Positions 21,250-29,405 of a stretch of 36,145 nt of DNA are shown one piece after another. The DNA is from JBFGCA01 sp041567315 (lineage in GTDB: Bacteria; Acidobacteriota; Thermoanaerobaculia; Multivoradales; JAHEKO01), in assembly GCA_041567315.1 (NCBI GenBank), contig JBFGCA010000041.1, positions 1 through 36,145 of the forward strand. Direction: 5' to 3'. Under the pieces are notes generated by a model that was not told where the DNA came from, did not search any database, and saw nothing but the letters and a program-made list of their open reading frames with translations. Both the position numbers and the translations under genes were made by a program. Positions within the stretch are counted from its first letter, which is position 1. Each line of letters opens with the position of its first letter.

Positions 21250-22302
21250 GTGGAGGGGCGGTCCCGGCCGGGGCGGCGGCCACTCCTCGAGCTGGACCTC
21301 GCCGCGCTCGAAGCCTGGATGGCGGCGGCGGGGGAGCCCGGCTACCGGGCGCGCCAGGTGTGGCGCTGGGTGTGGGGGTCGGGCGCCGCCGAGTTCGAGG
21401 CGATGAGCGACCTGCCGGCGGCGCTCCGCGAGCGGCTGGCCGGGGAGTTCGCGATCCTCGCCGGTCGCGAGGCCGAGCGGCGGGCGAGCGCCGACGGCAC
21501 CGTCAAGCTGCTCGTGGCCTGGCCCGACGGCGCGGCCACCGAGACGGTGATGATCCCGGCCGGCGGCCGGCGCACCGTCTGCCTCAGCACCCAGGTGGGC
21601 TGCGACGTCGGCTGCCGGTTCTGCGCCAGCGGCATCGGCGGCTCGCTCCGCGATCTGACGGTGGGCGAGGTGCTGGAGCAGGCGCTCAGGGTGGCGCGCC
21701 TGCTCGGCGAGCGCGGCGAGCGGCTGAGCCACGTGGTGTTCATGGGGATGGGCGAGCCGCTCGCCAACTACCGGGTGACCGTCGAGGCGGTGCGGCGGCT
21801 CAACGCCCCGTGGGGCCCGGGGATCGCCCAGCGCCGGATCACGGTGTCGACGGTGGGGCTCCCCAAGCAGATCGAGCGGCTGGCCGGCGAGGGACTCCAG
21901 ATCACCCTGGCGCTCAGCCTGCACGCCCCGGACGATCCGCTGCGCGGCGAGCTGATCCCGTGGGCGGGCGGCATCTCGCTCGGCCGTCTGCTGCCCGCCT
22001 GCCGGGCCTACCGGGAGCGGACCGGCCGCGAGGTGACCCTCGAGTACTGTCTGCTGGCCGGGGTCAACGACCGCCCCGACGACGCCCGTTCGCTGGCGGC
22101 GATCGCCCGCGATCTCGGCGCCCACGTCAACCTGATGCTCTACAACCCGGTGCCCGAGCTTCCCTTCGAGCGTCCCGGCCGCCGCCGGGCGACCGGGTTC
22201 CTCCACCGGCTGCGCCGGCTCGGCGCCAACGCCCACCTCCGCGAGAGCCGCGGTCTCGACGGCGACGCCGCCTGCGGCCAGCTCCGGCGGCGGGCCGGGT
22301 AG
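21250..22302 (+). CDS. rlmN: Dual-specificity rRNA/tRNA adenine-C2 methyltransferase, RlmN type
   Basis: Radical SAM enzyme methylating A2503 of 23S rRNA (and often A37 of some tRNAs). 350 residues from GTG at 21250, immediately after fumC, so coupled translation is likely. The CX3CX2C cluster motif is Cys118/Cys122/Cys125 (CDVGCRFCAS). The downstream segments FMGMGEPLANY and SLHAPDD are standard, and the C-terminal methyl-carrying Cys342 is in RGLDGDAACGQL. The N-terminus is slightly short, with a normal RARQVWRWVW accessory helix. RlmN and Cfr share this architecture; isolated housekeeping context favours RlmN. Confidence 0.94.
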   Translation: MEGRSRPGRRPLLELDLAALEAWMAAAGEPGYRARQVWRWVWGSGAAEFEAMSDLPAALRERLAGEFAILAGREAERRASADGTVKLLVAWPDGAATETVMIPAGGRRTVCLSTQVGCDVGCRFCASGIGGSLRDLTVGEVLEQALRVARLLGERGERLSHVVFMGMGEPLANYRVTVEAVRRLNAPWGPGIAQRRITVSTVGLPKQIERLAGEGLQITLALSLHAPDDPLRGELIPWAGGISLGRLLPACRAYRERTGREVTLEYCLLAGVNDRPDDARSLAAIARDLGAHVNLMLYNPVPELPFERPGRRRATGFLHRLRRLGANAHLRESRGLDGDAACGQLRRRAG

Positions 22303-22309
22303 GTTCCCC

Positions 22310-22888
22310 CTATTTCTTGCGCAGCAGGTCGAGCAGCCGCCGCCGGCCGAGGGGCGGCGGCGCGAAGTAGCCCTCGCGGGCCAGCCGCACGTCGGAGACC
22401 GAGACGAAGGCCTCGGGCTCGAGGGTGCGCACGGTCTCCAGCAGGTGGGCCAGCTCGCGCCGGCGGATGACGCTGTAGAGCAGCCGCACGCGGCCGGTCA
22501 GCCCGCGGGCGGCCACCGTGGTGATCCCGAAGCGGTCGCCCGCCAGCCTCTCGGCCAGGTTGCCGACGTCGTTGCCGCTGATGATCTGCACCGCCACCAC
22601 CCCCAGCGCCAGCCGCGCTTCGAGCAGCAGCCCGAGCCAGGTGCCGGTGGCGTAGCCGCCGGCGTAGGCCAGGTAGTTGAGCGGCCGGTCGAGGTGCTGG
22701 ACCAGCTGGCTGATGGCGATCAGCCAGACGGTCATCTCGACGAAGCCGACCAGCGGCGCCAGGCGGCGCAGACCGCGGGCGACGAAGACGATCCGCATCG
22801 TCCCCAGCGAGACGTCGGTCACGCGGGCGGCGAAGATCAGCAGGGCGCCGGCCAGCGGCCAGCCGCCCGGGGCGAGAAGGTCGGTCAT
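22310..22888 (-). CDS. DUF2179/DUF5698 membrane protein (UPF0316 family)
   Basis: 192 residues from ATG at 22888, preceded by GGAGGTGA. Three N-terminal membrane helices (LAGALLIFAARVTDVSLGTM, LVGFVEMTVWLIAISQLV, YAGGYATGTWLGLLLE) form the DUF5698 part. The C-terminal soluble DUF2179 part (RFGITTVAARGLTGRVRLLY ... VSVSDVRLAREGYF) resembles the YitT C-terminal domain. Family function is unknown; a ligand-sensing or transport role has been suggested from the fold. Convergent with rlmN (7-base gap) and divergent from dinB (51-base spacer). Confidence 0.9.
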   Translation of the reverse strand: MTDLLAPGGWPLAGALLIFAARVTDVSLGTMRIVFVARGLRRLAPLVGFVEMTVWLIAISQLVQHLDRPLNYLAYAGGYATGTWLGLLLEARLALGVVAVQIISGNDVGNLAERLAGDRFGITTVAARGLTGRVRLLYSVIRRRELAHLLETVRTLEPEAFVSVSDVRLAREGYFAPPPLGRRRLLDLLRKK

Positions 22889-22927
22889 CGGGTCACCTCC
22901 GGCGAGGAGTCTGCCATCTTGCGGCAG

Positions 22928-22933
22928 TAGCAT
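22928..22933 (+). promoter_or_regulatory. -10-like hexamer of dinB
   Basis: TAGCAT ends six bases before the GTG start of dinB, so transcription would start at or next to the start codon, giving a leaderless mRNA. No ribosome binding site precedes the GTG and no clear -35 was found. No SOS box (CTGT-N8-ACAG) is visible in the 51-base spacer. Confidence 0.35.
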
Positions 22934-22939
22934 CGTCGC

Positions 22940-24019
22940 GTGGGACGGGATCGCGAGGCACGGCGCATCCTCCACTGCGACATGGACTGCTTCTACGCCG
23001 CGGTCCACATGCGCGACGACCCGGCGCTGCGCGGCAAGCCGGTGGTGATCGGCGGCAGCCCCGAGGGGCGCGGGGTGGTGGCGGCGGCCAGCTACGAAGC
23101 GCGGCGGTTCGGCGTCCGCTCGGCCACCCCGGCGGCGCGCGCCGTGCGGCTGTGCCCGCAGGCGGTCTTCCTCAAGCCCGACTTCGCCCGCTACCGGCGC
23201 GAGTCGCACGCCATCTTCGCCATCTTCGAGCGGTTCACCCCGGTGGTCCAGCCGGTGTCGATCGACGAGGCCTATCTCGACGTCAGCGATCATCTCGCGC
23301 CCTGGGGGAGCGCCACCGGGGTGGCCCGCGAGATCCGCCGCCGGGTGCGCGAGGAGCGCGGCCTGACGGTGAGCGTCGGGGTGGCCGGCAACCGGCTGGT
23401 GGCCAAGATCGCCTCCGACTACGGCAAGCCGGACGGCCTGACCGTGGTGCCGCCGCGGCGGGTGCAGGCCTTCCTCGACCCGCTGCCGGTGCGCAGCCTG
23501 CCGGGGGTGGGGCCGGCCACCGAGCGCCAGCTGCGGGCGGCCGGCGTCGCCACCGTCGCCGAGCTGCGGGCGCTGCCGCTCGATCGCCTGGAGCGCCTTT
23601 TCGGCCGCCACGGCGGCGGCCTCTATCGCTACGCCCGCGGTCTCGACGAGCGCCCGGTCCGCCTTGACCGCGAGCGCAAGAGCCTGAGCGCCGAGCGCAC
23701 GTACGCCGAGGACCTGGAGCGGCTCGAGGAGATGGACGAGCAGCTCGCCTCGCTCGCCGAGCGGGTGGGCCGCGGCCTGGCCAAGCGCGGCTTGAGCGCC
23801 TGCACGGTGACGATCAAGGTGCGCTACGGCGACTTCACCACCGTCACCCGCTCGCGCACTTTGGGCGGCCCCTCGGCCGATCCGGCGCTGCTCGCCGAGC
23901 TGGCCGGCGTCCTGCTGCGCCGCACCGAAGCCGGCCGCCGCAGCGTCCGCCTCCTCGGCCTCGGTGCCCACAACCTGGTCGCCGGCGACGTGGCCCAGCT
24001 GCGGCTGTTCGGGGGTTAG
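22940..24019 (+). CDS. dinB: DNA polymerase IV (Y family)
   Basis: Error-prone translesion polymerase, 359 residues. GTG at 22940 places the first catalytic segment ILHCDMDCFYAAV (Asp14) at the usual distance from the N-terminus. The second catalytic pair Asp109/Glu110 lies in VSIDEAYLDVSD. The palm/fingers SYEARRFGVRSATPAARA, thumb HhH motif LPGVGPATERQLRAAGV, and little-finger domain (KSLSAERTYAEDL ... CTVTIKVRYGDFTTVTRS) are all present. The C-terminus ends VAQLRLFGG, reminiscent of the QLxLF beta-clamp-binding peptide. Start appears leaderless. Complete and normal in length. Confidence 0.96.
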   Translation: MGRDREARRILHCDMDCFYAAVHMRDDPALRGKPVVIGGSPEGRGVVAAASYEARRFGVRSATPAARAVRLCPQAVFLKPDFARYRRESHAIFAIFERFTPVVQPVSIDEAYLDVSDHLAPWGSATGVAREIRRRVREERGLTVSVGVAGNRLVAKIASDYGKPDGLTVVPPRRVQAFLDPLPVRSLPGVGPATERQLRAAGVATVAELRALPLDRLERLFGRHGGGLYRYARGLDERPVRLDRERKSLSAERTYAEDLERLEEMDEQLASLAERVGRGLAKRGLSACTVTIKVRYGDFTTVTRSRTLGGPSADPALLAELAGVLLRRTEAGRRSVRLLGLGAHNLVAGDVAQLRLFGG

Positions 24020-24022
24020 CGG

Positions 24023-24397
24023 CTAGCGCTCGCGGAGGCGATCGAGTTCGCGACGCTCCTTCTTGGTGGGGCGGCCGGCGCCGCGGAGACGGGCGACCGG
24101 GCGGCTGCGCAGCAGGCGCTCGAAGGGGTCGAGCCGGGGCCGGGGTGGGCTCAAGTCCTCGAAAAGGCGCGCCGCCTCGGCCTTGGGCAGCGGCCGGTCG
24201 CGCAGCTCGCGGACCACCAGCAGGCGGGTCCAGTCGCCGATCGCCACCTCGACGCGGTCGTCGAGGGCGAGCTGCCGATGGGCCTTGGCGGCCAGCCCGT
24301 TGACCCGCACCCGGCCGGCGACGCAGGCGCGGGTGGCCTGGCTGCGGGTGCGGTAGACCCGCGCCACCTGGAGCCACTTGTCCAGCCGTACGCCCAC
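24023..24397 (-). CDS. hslR: S4-domain RNA-binding protein, Hsp15-like
   Basis: 124 residues from GTG at 24397. The S4 domain covers residues 3-50 (VRLDKWLQVARVYRTRSQATRACVAG then RVRVNGLAAK), followed by a basic tail (GRPTKKERRELDRLR) as in Hsp15, which rescues stalled 50S subunits carrying nascent chains. RlmN-to-S4 clustering suggests ribosome maintenance, although dinB intervenes. Convergent with dinB, with a 3-base gap between the stops; divergent from the channel gene. The symbol is by similarity only. Confidence 0.88.
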   Translation of the reverse strand: MGVRLDKWLQVARVYRTRSQATRACVAGRVRVNGLAAKAHRQLALDDRVEVAIGDWTRLLVVRELRDRPLPKAEAARLFEDLSPPRPRLDPFERLLRSRPVARLRGAGRPTKKERRELDRLRER

Positions 24398-24401
24398 CGG
24401 T

Positions 24402-24429
24402 CGGACAGCATACTCGGATTGGGTATTCT
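24402..24429 (+). promoter_or_regulatory. Promoter of the channel gene, apparently leaderless
   Basis: CGGACA (24402-24407) and TATTCT (24424-24429) are separated by 16 bases, matching four of six consensus positions at each element. The -10 ends six bases before the ATG at 24436, so the transcript should begin at the start codon. The promoter abuts the divergent S4 gene start at 24397. Confidence 0.45.
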
Positions 24430-24435
24430 CGCAGG

Positions 24436-26067
24436 ATGCTGAGGTCGCAGCGGCGGCTGCTGGCGCTGATCGGGGCGCTGCCGGTGCTGGTGGTGCTGTC
24501 GGCGCTGGCCTACATGGTGGGGATGGCCCGGCTCGAGGGCGATCCCCGGACCTTCTGGGGCGCCCTCGAGTGGGCGGCCGAGACCATCTCCACCACCGGC
24601 TACGGCGCCGACGCCCGCTGGAGCAACCCCTGGATGGTGGTCTTCGTGGTCATCGTCCAGTTCCTCGGCGTCTTCCTCATCTTCCTGGTCTTTCCGATCT
24701 ATCTGATCCCCTTCCTCGAGGAGCGCTTCGAGGTCCGTCTGCCCAAGGAGGCGCCGCCGCTCGAGGACCACGTGGTGATCTTCCAGTACGGCCCGGCCGT
24801 CGAGACGCTGATCGACGAGCTGGAGCACGCCGGGGTCGAGACCCTGGTGGTGGAGGCGGACGACGGCCGGGCCCGCAAGCTCGTCGAGGGCGGCCACCGG
24901 GTGGTCTTCGGGACCGTGGACGAAGGGGTGCTGGATCGGGCGCGTCTGCTCCAGGCCCGCAGCCTGATCGCCAACGCCGCCGATGACGAGGACGCGGCGC
25001 TGATCCTGGCGGCGCGCCAGATGGGCTACCGTGGCGAAGCGCTGGCCCTGGTCGAAGAGCCCTTCCACCGGCGGCCGATCCAGCTGGCCGGCGCCACCGC
25101 CACCTACACCCCGCGCCACATCCTGGGCGCGGCGCTGGCGGCGCGGGCCAGCCGCCGGGTCAGCCCGTCGGTCGCCGGCCACCAGCAGCTCGGCCGGCGG
25201 CTGCGGCTGCGCGAGGTGCTGGTGACCCGCGACAGCACCCTGGCCGGCAAGACCCTGGCCGAGGTGGGGCTTGGCGCCCGCACCGGGGTGACGGTGATCG
25301 GCCAGTGGGTGGGCGGCCGCCTGCTCACCCCGCCCACCGCCGAAATGAGACTCGAGCCCAACGGTATCCTGGTGCTGGTCGGCAGTGAGGAGAGCCTGGA
25401 GCGGTTCGCGCAGGTGTGCACCGAGGCGACGCCGCTCCGGCAGCGCGGGCCGTTCGTGGTCGGCGGCTTCGGCGAGGTCGGCCGCAAGGTGGTGCAGATC
25501 CTGGAGGACGCCGGCGAGGAGGTGAGGGTGATCGACCGGCAGCAGTCGCCGGGGGTCCACGTGGTCGGCGACGTCCTGGATCCGGCGGTCCTCAAGCGGG
25601 CCGAGGTGGGCTCGGCCCAGGGGGTGATCCTTGCCGTCGACGCCGATAGCGTCACCATGTTCGCGGCGGTGATCGTCAAAGACCTGGCCCCCGAGGTGCC
25701 GGTGATCGCGCGGGTCAACCGGGCGGAGAACGTGGAGCGGATCCACCGCGCCGGCGCCGAGTTTGCGCTGTCGATCAGCCAGGTCTCGGGCCAGCTCCTG
25801 GCGCGCCGGCTGCTGGGCGAGGAGGCCATCGAGATCGACGCCCAGCTCAAGCTGCTCAGGGTGTCGGCGCGCGGTCTCGACGGCCGGCACCCGGCCGACC
25901 TCGACGTCCGCCAGCGCACCGGCTGCTCGGTGGTGGCGGTGGAGCGGAGCGACGAGCTGGTGGTCGAATTCGGCCCCGAGTTCCGCTTCGAGGCCGGCGA
26001 CGCGGTCTACGTCTGCGGCAGCAGCGAGGCCACCCGGCTCTACACCGAGACCTTCCCGCAGGCGTGA
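24436..26067 (+). CDS. Ion-channel subunit with two RCK (TrkA-N/TrkA-C) modules
   Basis: 543-residue inner-membrane protein. Helix 1 (LALIGALPVLVVLSALAYMV), pore helix and filter (EWAAETISTTGYGADARW, residues 45-62), helix 2 (PWMVVFVVIVQFLGVFLIFLVFPIYL), then a tandem RCK region. The first Rossmann domain (HVVIFQYGPAVETLIDELEHAG) has a degenerate nucleotide loop; the second (FVVGGFGEVGRKVVQILEDAG) has a good GxGxxG-like loop. Each is followed by a TrkA-C domain. The filter reads TTGYG and then Ala-Asp, where canonical K+ channels have TVGYGD. This single-chain 2TM-RCK-RCK layout recalls Kch/GsuK-type channels gated by ligands; K+ selectivity is inferred. Confidence 0.9.
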   Translation: MLRSQRRLLALIGALPVLVVLSALAYMVGMARLEGDPRTFWGALEWAAETISTTGYGADARWSNPWMVVFVVIVQFLGVFLIFLVFPIYLIPFLEERFEVRLPKEAPPLEDHVVIFQYGPAVETLIDELEHAGVETLVVEADDGRARKLVEGGHRVVFGTVDEGVLDRARLLQARSLIANAADDEDAALILAARQMGYRGEALALVEEPFHRRPIQLAGATATYTPRHILGAALAARASRRVSPSVAGHQQLGRRLRLREVLVTRDSTLAGKTLAEVGLGARTGVTVIGQWVGGRLLTPPTAEMRLEPNGILVLVGSEESLERFAQVCTEATPLRQRGPFVVGGFGEVGRKVVQILEDAGEEVRVIDRQQSPGVHVVGDVLDPAVLKRAEVGSAQGVILAVDADSVTMFAAVIVKDLAPEVPVIARVNRAENVERIHRAGAEFALSISQVSGQLLARRLLGEEAIEIDAQLKLLRVSARGLDGRHPADLDVRQRTGCSVVAVERSDELVVEFGPEFRFEAGDAVYVCGSSEATRLYTETFPQA

Positions 26068-26074
26068 GCCCGGA

Positions 26075-26386
26075 TCACCCGCTCGTCCGCACCGCCTCGA
26101 TCTTGCGGTCGCGGTCCTCCTCTATGCGGCGGCGCTCGGCCACGTACTCCTGGTCGGCCTTGTCGCGCTCGACCGGATCGGCGAGGCCACGCAGCCGGTC
26201 GCGATGCAGGATCTCGAGCTCGGCCAGCTTGGCCTTGGCGCGGCGGCGAAGATCGGCGATGCTCTCGCGCGCCGCCTCGTCCAGCGACTCCTCGCGCGGG
26301 CGCTCGATGCCCCGCTGCTCGAGTTGCTCGAGAGCCAGCTCGTAGGCCGACTTGATCGACGAGGCGCGGTCCCCTGAGCCCGGCAT
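26075..26386 (-). CDS. Conserved-looking coiled-coil protein, function unknown
   Basis: 103 residues, almost entirely charged helix with heptad character (SIADLRRRAKAKLAELEILHRDRLRGLADPVERDKADQEYVAERRRIEEDRDRKIEAVR). No family recognised and no cysteines. ATG at 26386 shares the tetranucleotide CATG with the ATG of the plus-strand gene at 26385, so the two genes are divergent with overlapping start codons. No good ribosome binding site is visible. It is convergent with the channel gene (7-base gap), and intact codon use supports a real gene. Confidence 0.65.
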   Translation of the reverse strand: MPGSGDRASSIKSAYELALEQLEQRGIERPREESLDEAARESIADLRRRAKAKLAELEILHRDRLRGLADPVERDKADQEYVAERRRIEEDRDRKIEAVRTSG

Positions 26387-27329
26387 GAAGGCAGACTACC
26401 ACCGCCTGCTGCTGCTCTTCGTGGACGGCGTGGGCCTCGCACCGGCCGGCCCCGGCAACCCGCTGAGCGTCGAGCCGACGCCGACCCTTAGGCGGCTGCT
26501 GGGCGGACCGCTGACCCGCGAACGGCCGGGTCGGACCGCCGGCGGCGTGGTGCTCGAGGCGCTCGACGCCTGTCTCGGCGTCGACGGTCTGCCGCAGAGC
26601 GCCACCGGCCAGACGGCGCTCTTCACCGGCGTCAACGCGTCGCGGCTGATGGGCCGGCACATTACCGCGCTGCCGGGACCGCGCCTGCGCCGGGTGGTCG
26701 AGGAGCACGGCCTGCTGCGCCGCGCCACCGGGCTCGGGGCGGCGACCACCTTCGCCAACGCCTACAGCGCCGCCTATCTCGCCGACTTCCGCAGCGGCCG
26801 GCGGGCGCCCTCGGTCACCACCTGGGCGGCGGAGTCGGCGGCGCTCGAGCTGCGCGAGCTGAGCCACCTGCGCCGCGGCCGGGCGGTGACCTGGGACGTC
26901 ACCCGCGACCTCTTCGCGGCGCGTAGCGGTCACCGGCTGCGGCCGATCGCCGCCGCCACCGCCGGCCGGCACCTGGCGGCGATCGCCGCCGGCCACCGGC
27001 TCACCGTCTACGAGACCTTTCTCACCGACCTCGCCGGCCACCGCCGCTGGGGGGTGAACCCGGCCATGGCGCTCGCCCGTCTCGACGGACTGCTCGAGGG
27101 CGTGCTGGCCGCCATCGACGCGGGCCACGTCGACCCTCTGACCGTGGTCCTGACCAGCGACCACGGCAACGTCGAGGACGCCGGCACCCGCGGCCACACC
27201 CGCAACCCCGTCCCGCTGCTGGCAGTCGGCCCCCTCGCCCCCCGCTTCGCCGGCCTCACCTCGATCCTCGAAGTCACCCCCCGCCTCCTCGACTGCCTCC
27301 AACCTGACGCCACCACCCCGCCATCCTGA
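26385..27329 (+). CDS. AlkP-superfamily metalloenzyme (phosphoglycerate/phosphopento-mutase-like)
   Basis: 314 residues from ATG at 26385 (a TTG at 26352 would add 11). The fold signatures are N-terminal LLLLFVDGVGLAP (metal ligand Asp14), GLPQSATGQTALFTGVNAS with the candidate nucleophile Ser72 or Thr74, and C-terminal TSDHGNVED then GHTRNPVPLLAVG, the metal-binding segments of cofactor-independent phosphoglycerate mutases and phosphopentomutases. At 314 residues it is far shorter than bacterial iPGM (about 510) and phosphopentomutase (about 390-400), so it is a minimal member. The phosphorylated substrate cannot be assigned. No Shine-Dalgarno is evident. Confidence 0.8.
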   Translation: MKADYHRLLLLFVDGVGLAPAGPGNPLSVEPTPTLRRLLGGPLTRERPGRTAGGVVLEALDACLGVDGLPQSATGQTALFTGVNASRLMGRHITALPGPRLRRVVEEHGLLRRATGLGAATTFANAYSAAYLADFRSGRRAPSVTTWAAESAALELRELSHLRRGRAVTWDVTRDLFAARSGHRLRPIAAATAGRHLAAIAAGHRLTVYETFLTDLAGHRRWGVNPAMALARLDGLLEGVLAAIDAGHVDPLTVVLTSDHGNVEDAGTRGHTRNPVPLLAVGPLAPRFAGLTSILEVTPRLLDCLQPDATTPPS

Positions 27330-27358
27330 CGCCCGCCGACCGCCAACTTCGCAATCAT

Positions 27359-27407
27359 CCCCTTGTACCGGGGGTTTCTCACGCCCTTGCACGGTGGGTC
27401 GCTCACG
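27359..27407 (+). repeat. Degenerate tandem duplication (25 + 24 bp)
   Basis: Unit one (27359-27383) and unit two (27384-27407) abut directly and share CCCTTG, GGGT and CTCACG blocks in register, with six substitutions and one length difference. Each unit can form a small hairpin (CCC...GGG). It adjoins the left side of the three-stem element and may belong to it. Confidence 0.55.
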
Positions 27408-27417
27408 GACCGTCGTG

Positions 27418-27582
27418 GAGCCGGCCGGGGCGGGGTGCGACAGGGACCTGGAGCCGAGCGCTTGCGCAGGCCCTCGAAGCTCCAGCGCCGTCCAGCGCTC
27501 GGCGGATAGGAGCAGCGGGCTTCCCCCGTGAAGTTCTGACAGGCCCGCTGCGTGCCCAGGCGTGCCCCGCCCCGGCCGGCTC
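27418..27582. repeat. 165-bp three-stem structured element
   Basis: Outer perfect 18-bp inverted repeat GAGCCGGCCGGGGCGGGG (27418-27435) with its exact complement at 27565-27582. Inside are two further perfect 9-bp hairpins: CCGAGCGCT (27454-27462) with AGCGCTCGG (27494-27502), and GCAGCGGGC (27512-27520) with GCCCGCTGC (27543-27551). The result is a three-way-junction fold with few unpaired linkers. Length is close to the 168/169-bp palindromes, but the sequence core is different. It could be a structured RNA, a leader for the ABC operon or a miniature mobile element. Confidence 0.65.
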
Positions 27583-27694
27583 TCGCCACGAACTCTTCAA
27601 CTGCGCTCCGCGGCGGTAGGATCACCGGCACCGCTCTTGCTTCGCGCGCGACCGGACCGCGCGCTGAAGCGGCAGCGTCAGGGGACCGTCCACG

Positions 27695-28659
<965 letters not shown>

Positions 28660-28663
<4 letters not shown>

Positions 28664-29400
28664 GCGGGGTGCTGCCCAACCTGGTGCGCGAGCTCCGCGC
28701 CTACTTCTTCTCGCCGCTGGCCTACGTGGTGGCGGCCCTGATGCTCGTCATCAACGGTCTGGTCTTCTGGCTCATCGTCAGCTATCTCAACCGCCCGGGG
28801 GTGCAGATCGGCGCCCCGCTCGAGCTGTTCTTCGGCCAGACCCTCTACTTCTGGCTGGTGCTGCTGTTCGTGGCGCCGGTGCTCACCATGCGGCTGCTCA
28901 GCGAGGAGCGCCGCAGCGGCACCATCGAGGTGCTGATGACCGCGCCGGTCACCGAGGACGGGGTGGTGGTGGGCAAATATCTGGCGGCGCTGCTGTTCTA
29001 CGTGTTCCTGTGGCTGCCCACCCTGGTCTACGCCGGCGTGCTGGCGGTCTACGGCGAGGTGGACTGGGGGCCGGTCGCGGCCGGCTACCTGGGCGTCTTC
29101 GGCATCGGCGCCCTGTTCCTGGCGGTGGGCGTGCTGGCCTCGGCGCTGACCCGCAGCCAGCTGGTGGCGGCGGTCCTCACCTTCGCCCTGCTGGTGCCGC
29201 TCTTCACCTTCGGCCTGCTCGAGCAGCTGTTCAACGACGAGACGCTGCGCCAGGCGTTCTCCTATCTCAACCTCTGGCAGCACATGGAGGAGTTCGGCAA
29301 GGGCATCGTCGACACCCGGCGGCTGGTCTACTACCTGTCGGCGACGGTGCTGTTCCTGTTCCTGGCGGCGCGAGCGCTGGAGCAGAGGAAGTGGAGGTAG
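28660..29400 (+). CDS. ABC-2 family permease, GldF-like
   Basis: 246 residues from GTG at 28660, overlapping the ATPase stop as GTGA. Six predicted helices: AYFFSPLAYVVAALMLVINGL, FFGQTLYFWLVLLFVAPVL, LAALLFYVFLWLPTLVYAG, VAAGYLGVFGIGALFLAVGVL, LVAAVLTFALLVPLFTFGL, and the C-terminal YYLSATVLFLFLAARAL. The segment SEERRSGTIEVLMTAPV is the family cytoplasmic coupling motif. Ends in basic residues six bases before the next ATG. Confidence 0.92.
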
Positions 29401-29405
29401 GTCGA

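Larger units (their letters stand above)
27330..27694. other. 365-bp intergenic region with tandem repeat and structured element
   Basis: No convincing gene. It holds a weak terminator-like CCCC/GGGG hairpin followed by TTTCTC (27359-27380) after the metalloenzyme gene, a degenerate tandem duplication, the 165-bp three-stem element, and then about 110 bases leading into the ABC operon. TAGGAT at 27617-27622 could be a -10. The minus-strand open frames here have no recognisable domain. Confidence 0.6.

Noticed and set aside
27359..27582. CRISPR-like repeats
   Set aside because: Only two degenerate abutting units without spacers, and no cas genes nearby.
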